Shown here piece by piece: positions 11,691 through 24,315 of a DNA stretch of 64,000 nucleotides. The stretch comes from Centroberyx gerrardi (lineage: Eukaryota > Chordata > Actinopteri > Beryciformes > Berycidae). Under the pieces are notes generated by a model. That model searched no databases. It was not told the origin of the DNA and saw only the letters and a program-made list of their open reading frames with translations. Every line of letters starts with the position of its first letter. Within the stretch, counting starts at the first letter, position 1. The stretch is from contig NC_136002.1 in assembly GCF_048128805.1 (NCBI RefSeq), positions 29,575,709 through 29,639,708 on the forward strand. The letters run 5' to 3'. The translations under genes were made by a program, and so were the position numbers.

Positions 11691-14600
11691 GGGGGTGTGT
11701 GTGTGTGTGTGTGTGGGGGGGGGTTTACTGTGTGATTTGCACATTCAGCAAACAGGCCGCACCTTGTCCTTGTAAACTGAAAAGAATCCAATTCTGTGTG
11801 ACAATCCTGTTAGTCTGCTGCCTCTCCACAGCAGCCATTGTCCTGCTGGAGGAGCAGCTGGGCGGAGGGAGGGGGGGGGGAGCCTTCATGATGGGACTCG
11901 AAAAATATACTTAATATATACTTAATACTTAACACTTTCATTTTGGTGGTTGTTCTCCTTATGGCGATCACTGACTGCGGTTTAAAGTTTACCGGCTGCT
12001 TACCCACCTTTTCAAGCCGATATAAATCTTTACATATATTCCACATTACAAGCCGTTATATGAAAGTCCCGTTTGAATCTTCCCAAGAAAATAGAGGATA
12101 AATTATAAATTATGACTAAAATGAAAATCCTGATTAATTTGCTCGATATTGTGACTATTAAATCACAACTATCAGGCGTGACGATTTGAAGAACAAAATT
12201 TTACTGCACTTTTTGCGTCTTATATCAAAATTTGTATTGTTTTTGACGACCAGCATGCATTATAATGGAAATAAAAATGTCCTAATATTCCAATTTCAGT
12301 ATGATTATTAATGGTTGAAGCTAAAACCAGGATATATGATTATGCATTGTTAATTGTGCAGCACCAGCAACACTATCCTGAGAATATCACAGTTTTTCAT
12401 TTTTCATTCACTAAATCACCAGTTCCTGACATGGCTGCTGGTTTTTAGGCAGCATGTCTGTTACTGCAAATGAGCCGTTAAAGCAACACACCGACGGTTT
12501 GACAAATAAACAATCAATTTCCCTTGTGATGAGAAGATAATCTCAACATACACAGTATGCTGAAGTCAGTATATTCCTTTGAATTGTTGTGCAGCGGTGT
12601 GCCGTCAGTTCAACAACAACAACAACAACAAACCAAGTGTGTGAGCATGACAGTCAGATGGAAAACAACCACTCTGTCAACAACAACGCCTTCATTATCG
12701 ACGTTACATCTCCAGACATGCAGAATGTGCTGCTGTGTGGTGTGAAAACCTCCCAACTCCAGTTTTGGTGATTTTCATGTTCTCCGACTTCTCGGGTTTA
12801 TGAAACGGTTTCAAAACAAACTGGATAATATCAGAAATGCATTGTCGTCAAGCTAGAAACAAGGCTGCTTTTCGTCATTCCTGAAAAGTTGACATTTTGG
12901 AGATAAGACCCGACAGTGATGATACAGCGTTTTATGTGTAGGCTACTGTCCATCGTGAGTTAAACACAATATGTGAACTCCCCAAGCTGTTAAAATGTCT
13001 CCGCACCGAGAGCAGCAAGACATTCCTGTATCTCACGTGCTGAAGCCATTCTGATTCAAATCTACAACAGCAAAGACAAATTTGTCAACAACAACAACAA
13101 CAGCAGCAGCAGCAGCACAAGTCTGGTCGTCGGCCTCTTGTTGTGCTGCTCTAAAGTTTGAGGGTGAGGCATGAGAAGGCTGCAGGGTGTTGGTTCATAA
13201 TCATGTGTGTGTGAAACAGACAAAGATTGTATCTCTCTATCCGTCTGCTGATGATTGAAACCACAAGCTGAAGTCGAGCCTTTTCTTCAAAATAAGAGCC
13301 CGCCGATAAACTTTAAAACAGATCTTAAAAATCCATTTTTACTAGCTATTTTTATTTTTTCCTCTGTCTTTCAAAACAATATATTGAAGCGCTTTGAAAA
13401 AGTGGCAAGCTGCTGCTAAATATATGTTAACACAAAATATAGACGTCATCATGGAAATATAGGGTTATTGACAGTTTTATGTGGCTTAGAAATTGTTAAA
13501 GCTGCACTATAGGAAAGACGTTTTTTTGTCTTATCAGCCTAAATTAGAGCTGAACAATTAATCGAAATTTTATCGAAATCGCAATATGGCCTACTGCAAT
13601 TTTCAAATCGCAGGAGGTGCAATATTTGTTAAAAGCGAAATGTGTGTCAAAATACCATTTTAAATGAAATATGGTCGTACTACAGAGATGTCCTGCCTAC
13701 ACATCATATTCTACAGACTTAAGAAAACATCTTTGTTTGGTACAAATCCCCGCAAAAATGTTAATAATTAATTTTAATACGCTTTTCAGTGAAAATGAGA
13801 ATAATGATGTAGAAATTATCATTCCCTCTAATATCGCAAATCATATCGCAATTGCAATATCAGTCAAAATAATCGCAATTAGATATTTTTTCAAAATCGC
13901 CCTAGCCTAAATCAGAGAAAAGCGTCCCGTCCCACCAAACTGAGCCGCTGCAGATCCGCCCTGTGATGAACACATTAGAGCAGATCCTCAGCTGAGTTAC
14001 ATTACCTCAGACAGAGACATCATGAGACAGAGGCAGGCTGTACATCATGACAGATCGCTCTTGGTTTTTCCACGGCAAATAAAATGCAAGTAAAAAAATG
14101 CGGGGTGGCATGCATCGCCGCATGTCTGGCATTCCATCAGTCACTCAGCCGTCCTCCGTCTGCGCCGCTCCGCGTGGGCGGGCGGCGGAATAAAAATGCC
14201 TCTTTACGTGAATGGGAACATTCATAAATCTTGCGATATGGTTTTTTTTCTGCCTCATAAATGCCTTATCTGATTGAACGTGATTCCTCTCATCTTTTGC
14301 ACTTCAAACGTATGATTTCTTCAACCCACAGGAATCTGCATTTAACCATTTGAAAAACAACTTACTGCCTTTTATTTCTTTACCCACTGCTTCTCTATTA
14401 TACATAAACATTTTAGGGCAGCAGGAGTATTTGTAATATCTCTTGCACTCCTTATTACAGATGTCTTGTAATGTTGGTGATCTAGGAATTAAAGCTTGTT
14501 CTGCTGGATCAGAGTACCAGCTGGATGCTACAATGTGAAATGGAAATGTGCGTCTCCTCCTCCCTTGTTGGTTTTCTTGCTTTTTGTTTTTAGGAGCGGA

Positions 14601-17007
14601 GCGGGGAGCGGATCACGGTGACGTCAAGACACTCAGCGTGACGAACAAAAACATGTTTCAAAGCAGCGGACCGGCCTCGCCCTGCTGCTGTGGCCAGAAT
14701 GTAGGCCTGCGCGTGTGTGTGTGTGTGTGTGTGTGCGTGTGTGTAAGTGTTGATGGGGAGTATTGTGTAAAGACAGGATGTGTGACGCCAGTCCCCAGCA
14801 GAGGGATGGTGTAACCTTGAGCCATCCTCAACCCCTCCTCACACACTCTCACACACACACACACACCCTGACCCCCAGTGTCAGTCCAGTTTCCTCTTCC
14901 TCTCTGGTTGTTGTGACTCTTGGCCTCGTGGCCTCAGGTTTCTCTGACCCTGACACACACCTCCTCCATCACAGACCACAACACACACACTGTCAACACA
15001 ACACACACATACACACTCTCAACACAATACACACACACACACACACACACAGTCAACATAACACAACATAACTCAGTCAAACATGGCACTGACTGCTGAG
15101 CAGAGCTCAAAAGTCACGAGGTGCCGGGCATCATTCTTGTTGCTAAGCAAAAAAGAAAGCGGTCGGCATCAACTTATGTGAAGTTATCTGATTAGCATTA
15201 GCTATAGCTAACCTGAAGTGACGAAAGGGATAAAAATATGTCCTGGCTGAGCTGGCTGAGGCATGTACCATGTGACCACAATGTCCTGGGTTGAAAATCT
15301 CTCTACTCTGAACTGTCCAATAAAAGCCCAAAAAAAGGCCCAAAAATAAAAATAAAAATGCATGAGAAAGTTAACCCATTCTGAAACGAAGGATGGGTCC
15401 ATGACATCCTCCTAGAGAACAGAGCACAGAGTTTTATCCTCTTGTCCAAGAGCTCTGCCTAGTTAGAGTCCGTTTCAAAGGCTATTTTCACTTTGATGTA
15501 ATGTGTGAGGGCGTGGCTAAAGGGGAGAGCGCCCCAAAAAACAGCACATCCAAAACATGGAGGTGCACAGTGTGGAGGAGACACACGTCTGCTGCAACCA
15601 AACCAGTGACAATAACAGAAGAAAAGGAGCATTCAAAACAGCGTCCCATGTGATCTCATGCTGTACCTACACACCTATCTGCCTATCTAACATCTATCTG
15701 CCTAAAAATCAAAACCGCTTCCGCACTTGGGAAAACCCTATCTGATACAGCGGCTTCATCCAACCCACACACACACACACACACGACACACAGCAGCCAC
15801 CGGCCGGGCGTGCAGACGGCCCCGTGTTAACTCTTCACATGCCAGTCATCGTCCGGCAGCGAGCGTCAGGGCAGCTGAGCAGGAAGCTGCGTGAACTCAA
15901 CCCGCGTCATTTCCTGTCCTGGAGACAAGAGATGTCACGGCGCTGACAGCGGGCGCGACGCACTGCAGGCGTTTCCTGGCAGCCGCACCAGAAAGGAGCA
16001 GCCGACAGAAAAACACGTCAGTGAAGAAGAAGATAGAGGAAGATAGAGGCCAGATCCGACTGCTGAGCTGCTGCTTGCACCTTTAATGTGATTTGGATTG
16101 TTTTTGTTTTTTTTGCTTTTGTACATTGCTTTACGTCGTTTGTCTGCAACTTTTATGTTTGTTTTGATGCTGCTCTCTTGATCTCCCTTTGAAAAGAAAA
16201 TCTAATCTCAATGGGAACTACCCGGTTAAATAAATGTTACATAATTTTAACCCCAGGTTTCAGAAGTGAATTTGTACGTCCACAGTGTGTCTTCTTCACA
16301 TAGTACATGTATTGTGAAAATCTGTTGAGTTTCCAATCCCACTACTATAATTGGAGAGCGGTTTGTGTGTTTGTGTGTCCCACCATGGAGGAGAGGAGAG
16401 GAGAGGAGAGGAGAGGAGAGGAGACAAGGAGAGGAGGAGAGGAGACAAGGAGAGGAGAGGAGGAGAGGAGAGGGGAGAGGAGACAAGGACAGGAGAGGAG
16501 AGGAGACAAGAAGAGGAGGAGAGGAGACAAGGAGAGGAGGACAGGAAAGAGGAGAGGAGACAAGGAGAGGAGAGGAGAGGAGAGGAGACAAGGAGAGGAG
16601 GAGAGGAGACAAGGAGAGGAGAGGAGGACAGGAAAGAGGAGAGGAGACAAGGAGAGGAGAGGAGAGGAGAGGAGGAGAGGAGACAAGGAGAGGAGAAGAG
16701 ACAAGGAGAGGAGAGGAGAGGAGAGGAGGAGAGGAGACAAGGACAGGAGAGGAGAGGAGAGGGGAGAGGAGACAAGGAGAGGAGACAAGGAGAGGAGAGG
16801 AGGACAGGAAAGAGGAGAGGAGACAAGGAGAGCAGAGGAGAGGAGGAGAGGAGACAAGGAGAGCAGAGGAGACAAGGAGAGGAGAGGAGAAGGTTATAAA
16901 TTCTAGTATTTCTAATATGTCACAGAGCAAATTCCTGTAAAATAGTTGTACTTGGCAAATAAAGTGATTTGATTCAATTCAGAAATCCTGATTCAAAATA
17001 TGAAGCT

Positions 17008-17042
<35 letters not shown>

Positions 17043-20000
17043 GTCTGCACTCTGTTGGATAGCTGAAGGTCATGTTGGATCGAAATGTCTGCGAGTTTTA
17101 GCACGATTAACGCTGAAAAGGCAGCTAACAGTATGGAATGAATTGTGAGTTTTTTTCCTCACAATTCAGAATTTTTTTTTTTCCATTTTTCTTTTTTTCT
17201 GACCAGTTTAATTGAATGCGTAGTCTACCATATACATTTGTGACCAAAAAAAGAACAAGTTGTAATTATGAGATAAAAAGTAAGAATTGCGTGAGAAAAA
17301 ACTTCTGAAAAGACTTCTGAGGAATAGAATTGGGAGAAGAAAAAAGTCAGAATTCAGAGATATAAAGTCACAACTGCAAGAAAAAAAAACAGTTTTTCAA
17401 TTTTTATTCAGTGGCGAGAACGGGCTTCCGTATTATTAGTCTGTGGATTTTATCAATTTTCTTTTGGAGAGAGAGGGGGGATGACGCGCAGCAAAGTTCG
17501 TCAGCCAGAATCAAACCTACAATAATGTGATATATGTGAATAATTAATTTAATACAAACCATTACAAATTAGCACAACACAATATGAAATGGGAAAAAAT
17601 GTGCTCTAGTGAAGAGTGGGACTATATAAAACTCTAAATACGCTCTACCTGTTCATATGTATATTTCAGTTTCTAAATGCACTGGTACTGTCAATCTAAT
17701 TATTTGAATTACTGAAGGGATCCTATTATTTTTATTTTGTCTTTTTTATTTTTATTTACTTTTTTTACTACTTGTGTGGATATATTGTCATGTCATCATA
17801 TTGTCGTGTGTGTTATGTGTATTATTTGCCTGTAATAAAAAAAAAAAAAAACGACAATAACGCGACTCGCGGCGGATATGATCTCAAAAAAAACACTTTA
17901 ACATGACCGACACTGAAACAAAACCGTGATTCCAACATGGCCGCTTCTTCTTCTGTAGGAACTGCCGCTGTTTTCTCTGCAGATGATTTGCGGACAGATA
18001 CAGCAGAGCAGCAGCTGACAGAAACCCTCCAGCCTCCGCCAGGCCCGTTTACATTCCTCAATAACCATTATCCAGACCGTGAGTCAGACCAGTTTGGCTG
18101 CGAGGTGGCCCTCTCTGTCATGCGTGAGCTGTGTGTCCCCGGGCTGCTGTTTCATCTCACACACACACACACACACACCAATATTGATGACATGAAGCGT
18201 GGCGCAGCTAGTCACGAGTACAGTCTTGTGCATTTAAAAAAATTCACTTTTCAGGAGTTTAACTTAAAAAAAAACAGCCTTATTTGATTCCCGCATCACA
18301 CTGCCGAACATGCATTTTTGAAAATATATCCCAGGTCTGGAGTGTGTTTCCTGCGCCTGAGGTTTCCGGTTTATAACTTATAAATAACAACATAAATCTT
18401 CAGATCAAGGAAAAACATGAAAATCACAAGAGTTGGAGTGGAGTCAAGTTTTTCCGTGACAGCAGCGATCATGTGGATTTCTCTGCTCAGCCTATTAAAC
18501 ACACACTTATTAATTCATCTTCGAATTAACTTCAATTTACAGGATTTGCATGATACTATTGCTACCAATTACACTTTGGCCTTTCAAATCTCCCCGAGGG
18601 CTTAAAGCTGGCTCTATATGCTTTTAAATCTCTTTTGAAAAACTAACTTTTACAAAGTGAGCGTAAACTGTTAATAAGCCCATTTCATTCTGATCTTTTG
18701 TTGTGTCTTGATATGGACGCTCCTGGCATCTTTTGTACCTCTGATTTGAAGAGTTACCGTTATCAATGACATTTGTAATTGTTAATGAAGGCAAAAGAGG
18801 TTACAATTAGGGTTGGGTGATAATTCAATATTATCATTTATCGTCTTGGTGATTTGGGGACATCGTGACGCACAATTCTGCTGTCTAAACTGATGATGAC
18901 AAGCACATTTTATTCAAAAACTCAAATGAGGTATGAAATATTTTAAGGAATATTATTTGAAAATTCCTTTTTTGTTTTACATCACATCTAATATTACCAA
19001 TCGGTTCAACGGGATGAACATTCATTTGATTAACATGATTTGCATACGTGAGCCACATCATGATATATATTGATATCGATAAAATCCTTATGATCATCGT
19101 GATATTGATTTCAACCATATCGCCCGGCACTAGTCACAATTATCTAAATGATCACACATCTGAACCATGAGGCAGGAGACAGGAAAGCGGAGCGGACCCG
19201 ACACGGACGGGACGGACCCCAGGTGTCCGTCCCGCTCCAGTCTCACATCATCTGACTCCAGTATGTAAAGTGTAACTGGATTCCTCCGTCTGGAGCGCAG
19301 AACTCAAACACAAACACAGAGAAGAGATGCTTTCAGTTTGCCTCTGGAGAGCTGCCACGTTACTCAGCATATCGCTCACACGCCGCTCCGGTCACCAGAC
19401 CGGCCTGAGCAGCGCTCACAGTCACCGTTCAGATCAGCTGCAATGGACTCAAGAGCTGAGTCACTCCTCGTCTAGACCTCCATTTATCCCCCCCTCCCTC
19501 TCTCTCTCCCCCTCTCTCTCTCCCTCTCTCTCTAACACAGACCGTTTTTTCTCTCTGCGACGCTCCGCTCCCTACAGTCTGTGTCTCTGGACGCACTGAA
19601 ATACATGAAAAAAAGCCACCTCACATGCAAAAAGAGAGGTGATTTACTTATATATTCATATTTACAAGGTATAAAGGAGGCTATTATCTCTTAAAGGTGC
19701 TGTGTAGCATTTAAGGAGCATATAATTACCGTAAACAAAAGAGACCATGGTCAAGACGATTGGTCGCCTCTATGTCACACCTGTGGTGTTGTTAGTGCCA
19801 GAGTTTCTCCAAATTAAGACCACATTTCCCATAAAACCTGTTTTTCCTGTCACTGCCCCCCTCCCCCCCACCCACCCACTGGTGTTTGTTTTCTGTTTGT
19901 CTTTCCTGAAGAGGATCAACATGTTGGAAGTGATTTTTCTGTCAGCCCTTCACTCGTTCCACTACCTGCCATGGGCAGAAACTTTAGGACCTTTAGCTAC

Positions 20001-21964
20001 ATTTGAGCTGCAAGAACAGCGCCCGTTTCCTGTTTTGTGCCATAAAGCAATATACCTTTGTGCTGTAAAGCAATCCAGCAGATGTAAACTGCCGTGTAGA
20101 GGCTGGTAGAGGCTGCCAGTCTTCTTAGTGATGGTCTCGTTTGTTTACAGTGATTTTACTAATGTCTCAAAATTAATGTGATAATGATTTGTTGATGTCG
20201 TTGGTCAAATCAAGTGCAGAACAAAATAGGACATACTGATACATTAACACAGTGATCTGCACACACACTCACACTCACCAACACTGTACGACCGAGGTGA
20301 CAAAAAGTGACTTTTACTCTCACTTTTTGGTCACTTTTATTTTGCGTCCAAGCAAATAAATCATCTCTTTTGGTATTTGAAGAGTCCGTTTTGTTTTTTT
20401 TGCCATTATGCCAGCCTTTTCTCCTGTATTTTTTCATGTATTTTGTCCAGTTTTGCTGTTCATACGCACCTGAATTACCTCCTAGTAAACTTCAACTCAA
20501 GGTTTAGTTTTAACTACATAATATTATGTACAGCACCCTCCGCCCACGGCCTTTTCTCTCATTCTCCTCCTCTCTCTCTCTCTCTCTCTGGTCTGCCACT
20601 CCACTCTCACTCACAGTGACTAGACAAGGTTTGCATAACCTCCCACAGTAATTCCTCTTCCTCATTCCCAAAGCAATATGTGTGAAAAGGCAAACCAGCG
20701 GGGGATGTAGAGAAGTTTTTTTTTTTTTTTTTTGAGAAAACAGAGCAGCACAGAGGCATGACCCGCTCTGTAATATCCACTGAATAAAATCTAACGGTTG
20801 GTTTGGCTTCACAGACGAGGATTAGCACTGCAGTCCTGTGATTAATTGGTTGAAACAAGGAATTTCCAAGCCAAATATTTTTTTACTTCAAAACTAGTGC
20901 TTAAACTCAAGCCTTCAATGATCACAGTGATTATATCAAAGAAGGATCACAGACTTTAAACAAATACACAGAGGGAGACGGGCCTGTGGGTCAGTTTACC
21001 TGTTAGGTGATGAGAACATAGACACCAAAATCATCCATGTGTTCCCTCCAGCGCTCCTCATGACTCAGAAGTGAGAAAATGAGAACTCGCTGCAGCTCTA
21101 TAGGTAAATTATAAGCAACATTAAATGATATGCTGCTAAATCTGGCAGTTTTGTGCAGGAAGATTGGTCAAATTTACACAAAATGATATAAAAATAATGT
21201 TCTGTTTTGAACCAGAACTACTTTCCTTGTTTCCATAGGAAGTGATGGGAGACTGTGCAGCTAAAAATCACTACGCAGCGGATGAATACGTGGTTTCTCA
21301 CCTGAAATAGTTCCAAAAGTAAACCTGTAACATCAGCTATATAGAGTTAATGATACATTTTTAAAATCTATAAATCTACAGGCCATATAATAAAAACCAT
21401 TAACAACTTTTTATTACTAAAACGTCAGTCTTCTTACTTTAAGATGATGCTAGTCGCCTACTATCACTCAACATAGTGAATGCTAAAGTGTTAGCATGGA
21501 GCATCAGAGGGAATGATCCACCGGGAACACAAGGATGATTTTAGTGTCTTTATTTTCATCGCTTAACGGGTCAGCTGACCAACGGGCTAATCTCCCAAAA
21601 ATGTTGTTGTACTCCTTTAACATTTCAGTCTTTGTGCTGCAGAAAACTAAAACGTCACTACTTGCAAATTGTTGCATGTTATCCACTCTCCCTCTCCCCC
21701 ATTCTCTCCTGTCTCTGCTGCCAACTATTCAATAAAGCAAAACATGCCCCAAAATCTTTAAAAGAAAGAGTCAGTTACAAATGTCTGCCCTAAAGGGAAA
21801 CTCTGAATATCCTGAAAATGACCGATTTCACAGACTCACTGGTTCTGCCTTCACAATAAAAGGCTCTTCAGTGACAAGAGCTGCAGTCTGCAGCAGCTAA
21901 TGGACAAAAACACTGACGCATGATTCTAATGTGACATTTCCTCTGGTTGACAACACACACATAA

Positions 21965-21998
<34 letters not shown>

Positions 21999-22765
21999 AT
22001 CAGATGACACATTCTTTTACACATATAGTCAATACACCAATTCTTCTAAGGCAGCGGCCAGACAGAAACAGATGAAAACTGATGAAATTCATACGCGGAT
22101 CCGTCACTCTCCGTTCTTTTTCCAATTGGAATACAAAACGGAGGCGTGGCGTTGTTGAAAAAAAGCGAATGGATAATCTATAAACAGAAACATGGATCTC
22201 AACAATCTCAAGCTGATCGCTATTACCATTCTCGTACAGCTACGCTCGCTAGAAAACTAAAATATAAATATCAGGATTCACAATTTGAACCTTGTGTTTC
22301 TATACAACCAACCTGGAGGTTTCTGACTCTGAGAAGCTGTGTACAAGTGAAATTAGTTCTTCTTCCATTTTGAAAATTGAGAGAAAAGGCGAACTCCACC
22401 TTCGCCGTCAGTTAACAGATAATTATTTATGCTGCGGTCTGAAAAAGTTCAAATGGTTTCAACTTTTGATGTACAAAAAAAATACGGACCAACGCTGCGT
22501 AAAAAGAGAACACACTGGCTCTGTCCATGTTTCACGGTCACAACACATCCCCCCTTACACATCCATTAGGCTACATGCAGCGGAGCTTCAGTTACCCGCA
22601 GTACAGACATGCTACTGACAGACGACTCACACTACAGACACAGACGCACTCAGAGAAGAGGAAGAGATATTGTATCTGCAGCTCAGGCCTGAGGAGACAC
22701 TGAGGACAGTAAGCCGACACCTGAGAGCCCCAGAGCAGAAGAACACCATTACGTAATACACAGTG

Positions 22766-22808
<43 letters not shown>

Positions 22809-22937
22809 CGGTGTATGTATGTGAGTGCTTGACTTCCTTTTTGTGTTTCTGTGCCTGTGTGTGTTCGTGTGTGCGTCTGTGTTTGAGTTTGTTGGAGTGT
22901 GTGTATGTGTATGTCTGTCTGTCTGTGCAGGTCTAAG

Positions 22938-22990
<53 letters not shown>

Positions 22991-24223
22991 CTATAGCTGT
23001 GAACAGAGGCTCTGTGAACAGACAGGGAGCCATTCTTCACACAGTAGCCTGATCCCCAGAAAACACCACCTGTTCAGCGCCGGTCTCTGACTAACCCCTT
23101 AACTGGAGTTACATAAGAGCTGGCAGGGAAACAATTTGCAACGACAAAAAGCTGTGACAGTTACATTAGGATATATGCTAATTAGGTTGAGGATATCAAG
23201 TTTACCCAACATGCACTCAGGCTTGGCCCTCGATCGTGCTCGTCTAATATTGGACGACTGCCTTTTACGCATTCATGAAGCAAATCTTGACTTTAGATTA
23301 CAGGTTACTTGGCTTGCTAGTTAACGTTAGCAATCAAACTGCATATTACATACATACTGAAAAAGAGCTGTGGTTAAAAGGTTTAACCACAAGTTGCCAT
23401 ATACCCTTCAACTGCAGAAATGGCACCGTCTTCTTTGCTAGGGAAGGCAAACAATTCGGAGCGAATGTGTTTGAGCAATTAGAAACCACCCTGCGCAGGG
23501 AAAGTGAGCGCTCCTCCATCGACGTGCTCTTGAGCAAGCCATGTAAGGGAAGCCCCGCTGAGCACTTAAGCTCTTTTTCCAGCGACGCCCCGCTTCACAT
23601 TCAGACAGCTTCACACTTTCACACCAGGGAGCTGCCCAGTGCTGCCGTTGGCCGCGGAGCAGCTTCAGCAGGAGCTCAGCGACTCGCTCACGGGCACGTC
23701 GGTGGAAGACAGAGGGGTCGCTCGTTCACTCTCCCTGCCCACAACCTCCCGGCCCGTCCGGGGATTCAAGCCTGCGACCTTCCAGTAACCGACCTTCCGC
23801 TAACCTTGGGGCCACCGTAACACCAAACACATTTCAGTTGAACTCGCTGGCCAGAGAACAAACAGCAGACCGCAGCGTGGCACCGTGAGCAATATAGGTC
23901 ATCTAATATCAACCGGCCTGATTTCATACACATCGTACATGGTTCAGCTGCACTCGGTGAACCAGATGATGAAGAGCCCGGAGCTGTTTGTGACTGTATA
24001 TCTGGTGTGTTTCTAGGTGAAGCGGGCGCTGTCGAGGACACGGTGCCAGGGTTTGGGTAACAAGTCGGGGCAGCGAGCTCATGAATCTCTCGCTGGTCTG
24101 GGGAATACAAAAGCCTCGCTCTGCCCTGCGGTGGCACAGAGAAACCTGTTGGCTTAACGAAATGTATGCAGATGTACGTGTGCGCACACGCACACACACA
24201 CACCCACACATACGAGTTACCCG

Positions 24224-24257
<34 letters not shown>

Positions 24258-24277
24258 CCACACATACGAGTTACCCG

Positions 24278-24315
<38 letters not shown>

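Larger units (their letters stand above)
9980..16380. other. mark4 intron 1, middle segment
   Basis: No coding exon was recognised in 6.4 kb. Apart from the listed repeats, 14100-14310 mixes a GC-rich patch (GCGTGGGCGGGCGGCGG) with TAAATC and TTATCT motifs and might be a regulatory element. 15430-15760 shows nothing identifiable. Confidence 0.5.
16894..21659. other. mark4 intron 1, segment without recognised exon
   Basis: AT-rich, with poly-T and poly-A runs, a poly-A tail at 17838-17851, a CA array at about 18158-18178, a 10-bp hairpin at 19208-19234, TC-rich patches near 19498-19530 and 20570-20590, and a poly-T run at 20717-20733. No protein-family signature in any frame. Confidence 0.5.

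Noticed and set aside
16247..16940. Several overlapping open frames of 176-227 codons on both strands
   Set aside because: They are translations of the GGAGA minisatellite (Glu/Arg or Ser/Pro/Leu repeats), not genes.
17936..18287. Plus-strand frame starting [17 protein letters not shown]
   Set aside because: A plausible-looking start but no domain; it runs into a CA-repeat-encoded TH run with no splice-supported continuation.
19208..19234. 10-bp hairpin around CCCAGGT
   Set aside because: The stem (CGGGACGGAC and its complement) is real, but in a GC-rich patch of repeated GGAC words a chance hairpin of this size is likely.
23275..23820. 181-codon plus-strand open frame
   Set aside because: Its second half runs through a reverse-oriented SINE and the first half has no recognisable domain or splice context.
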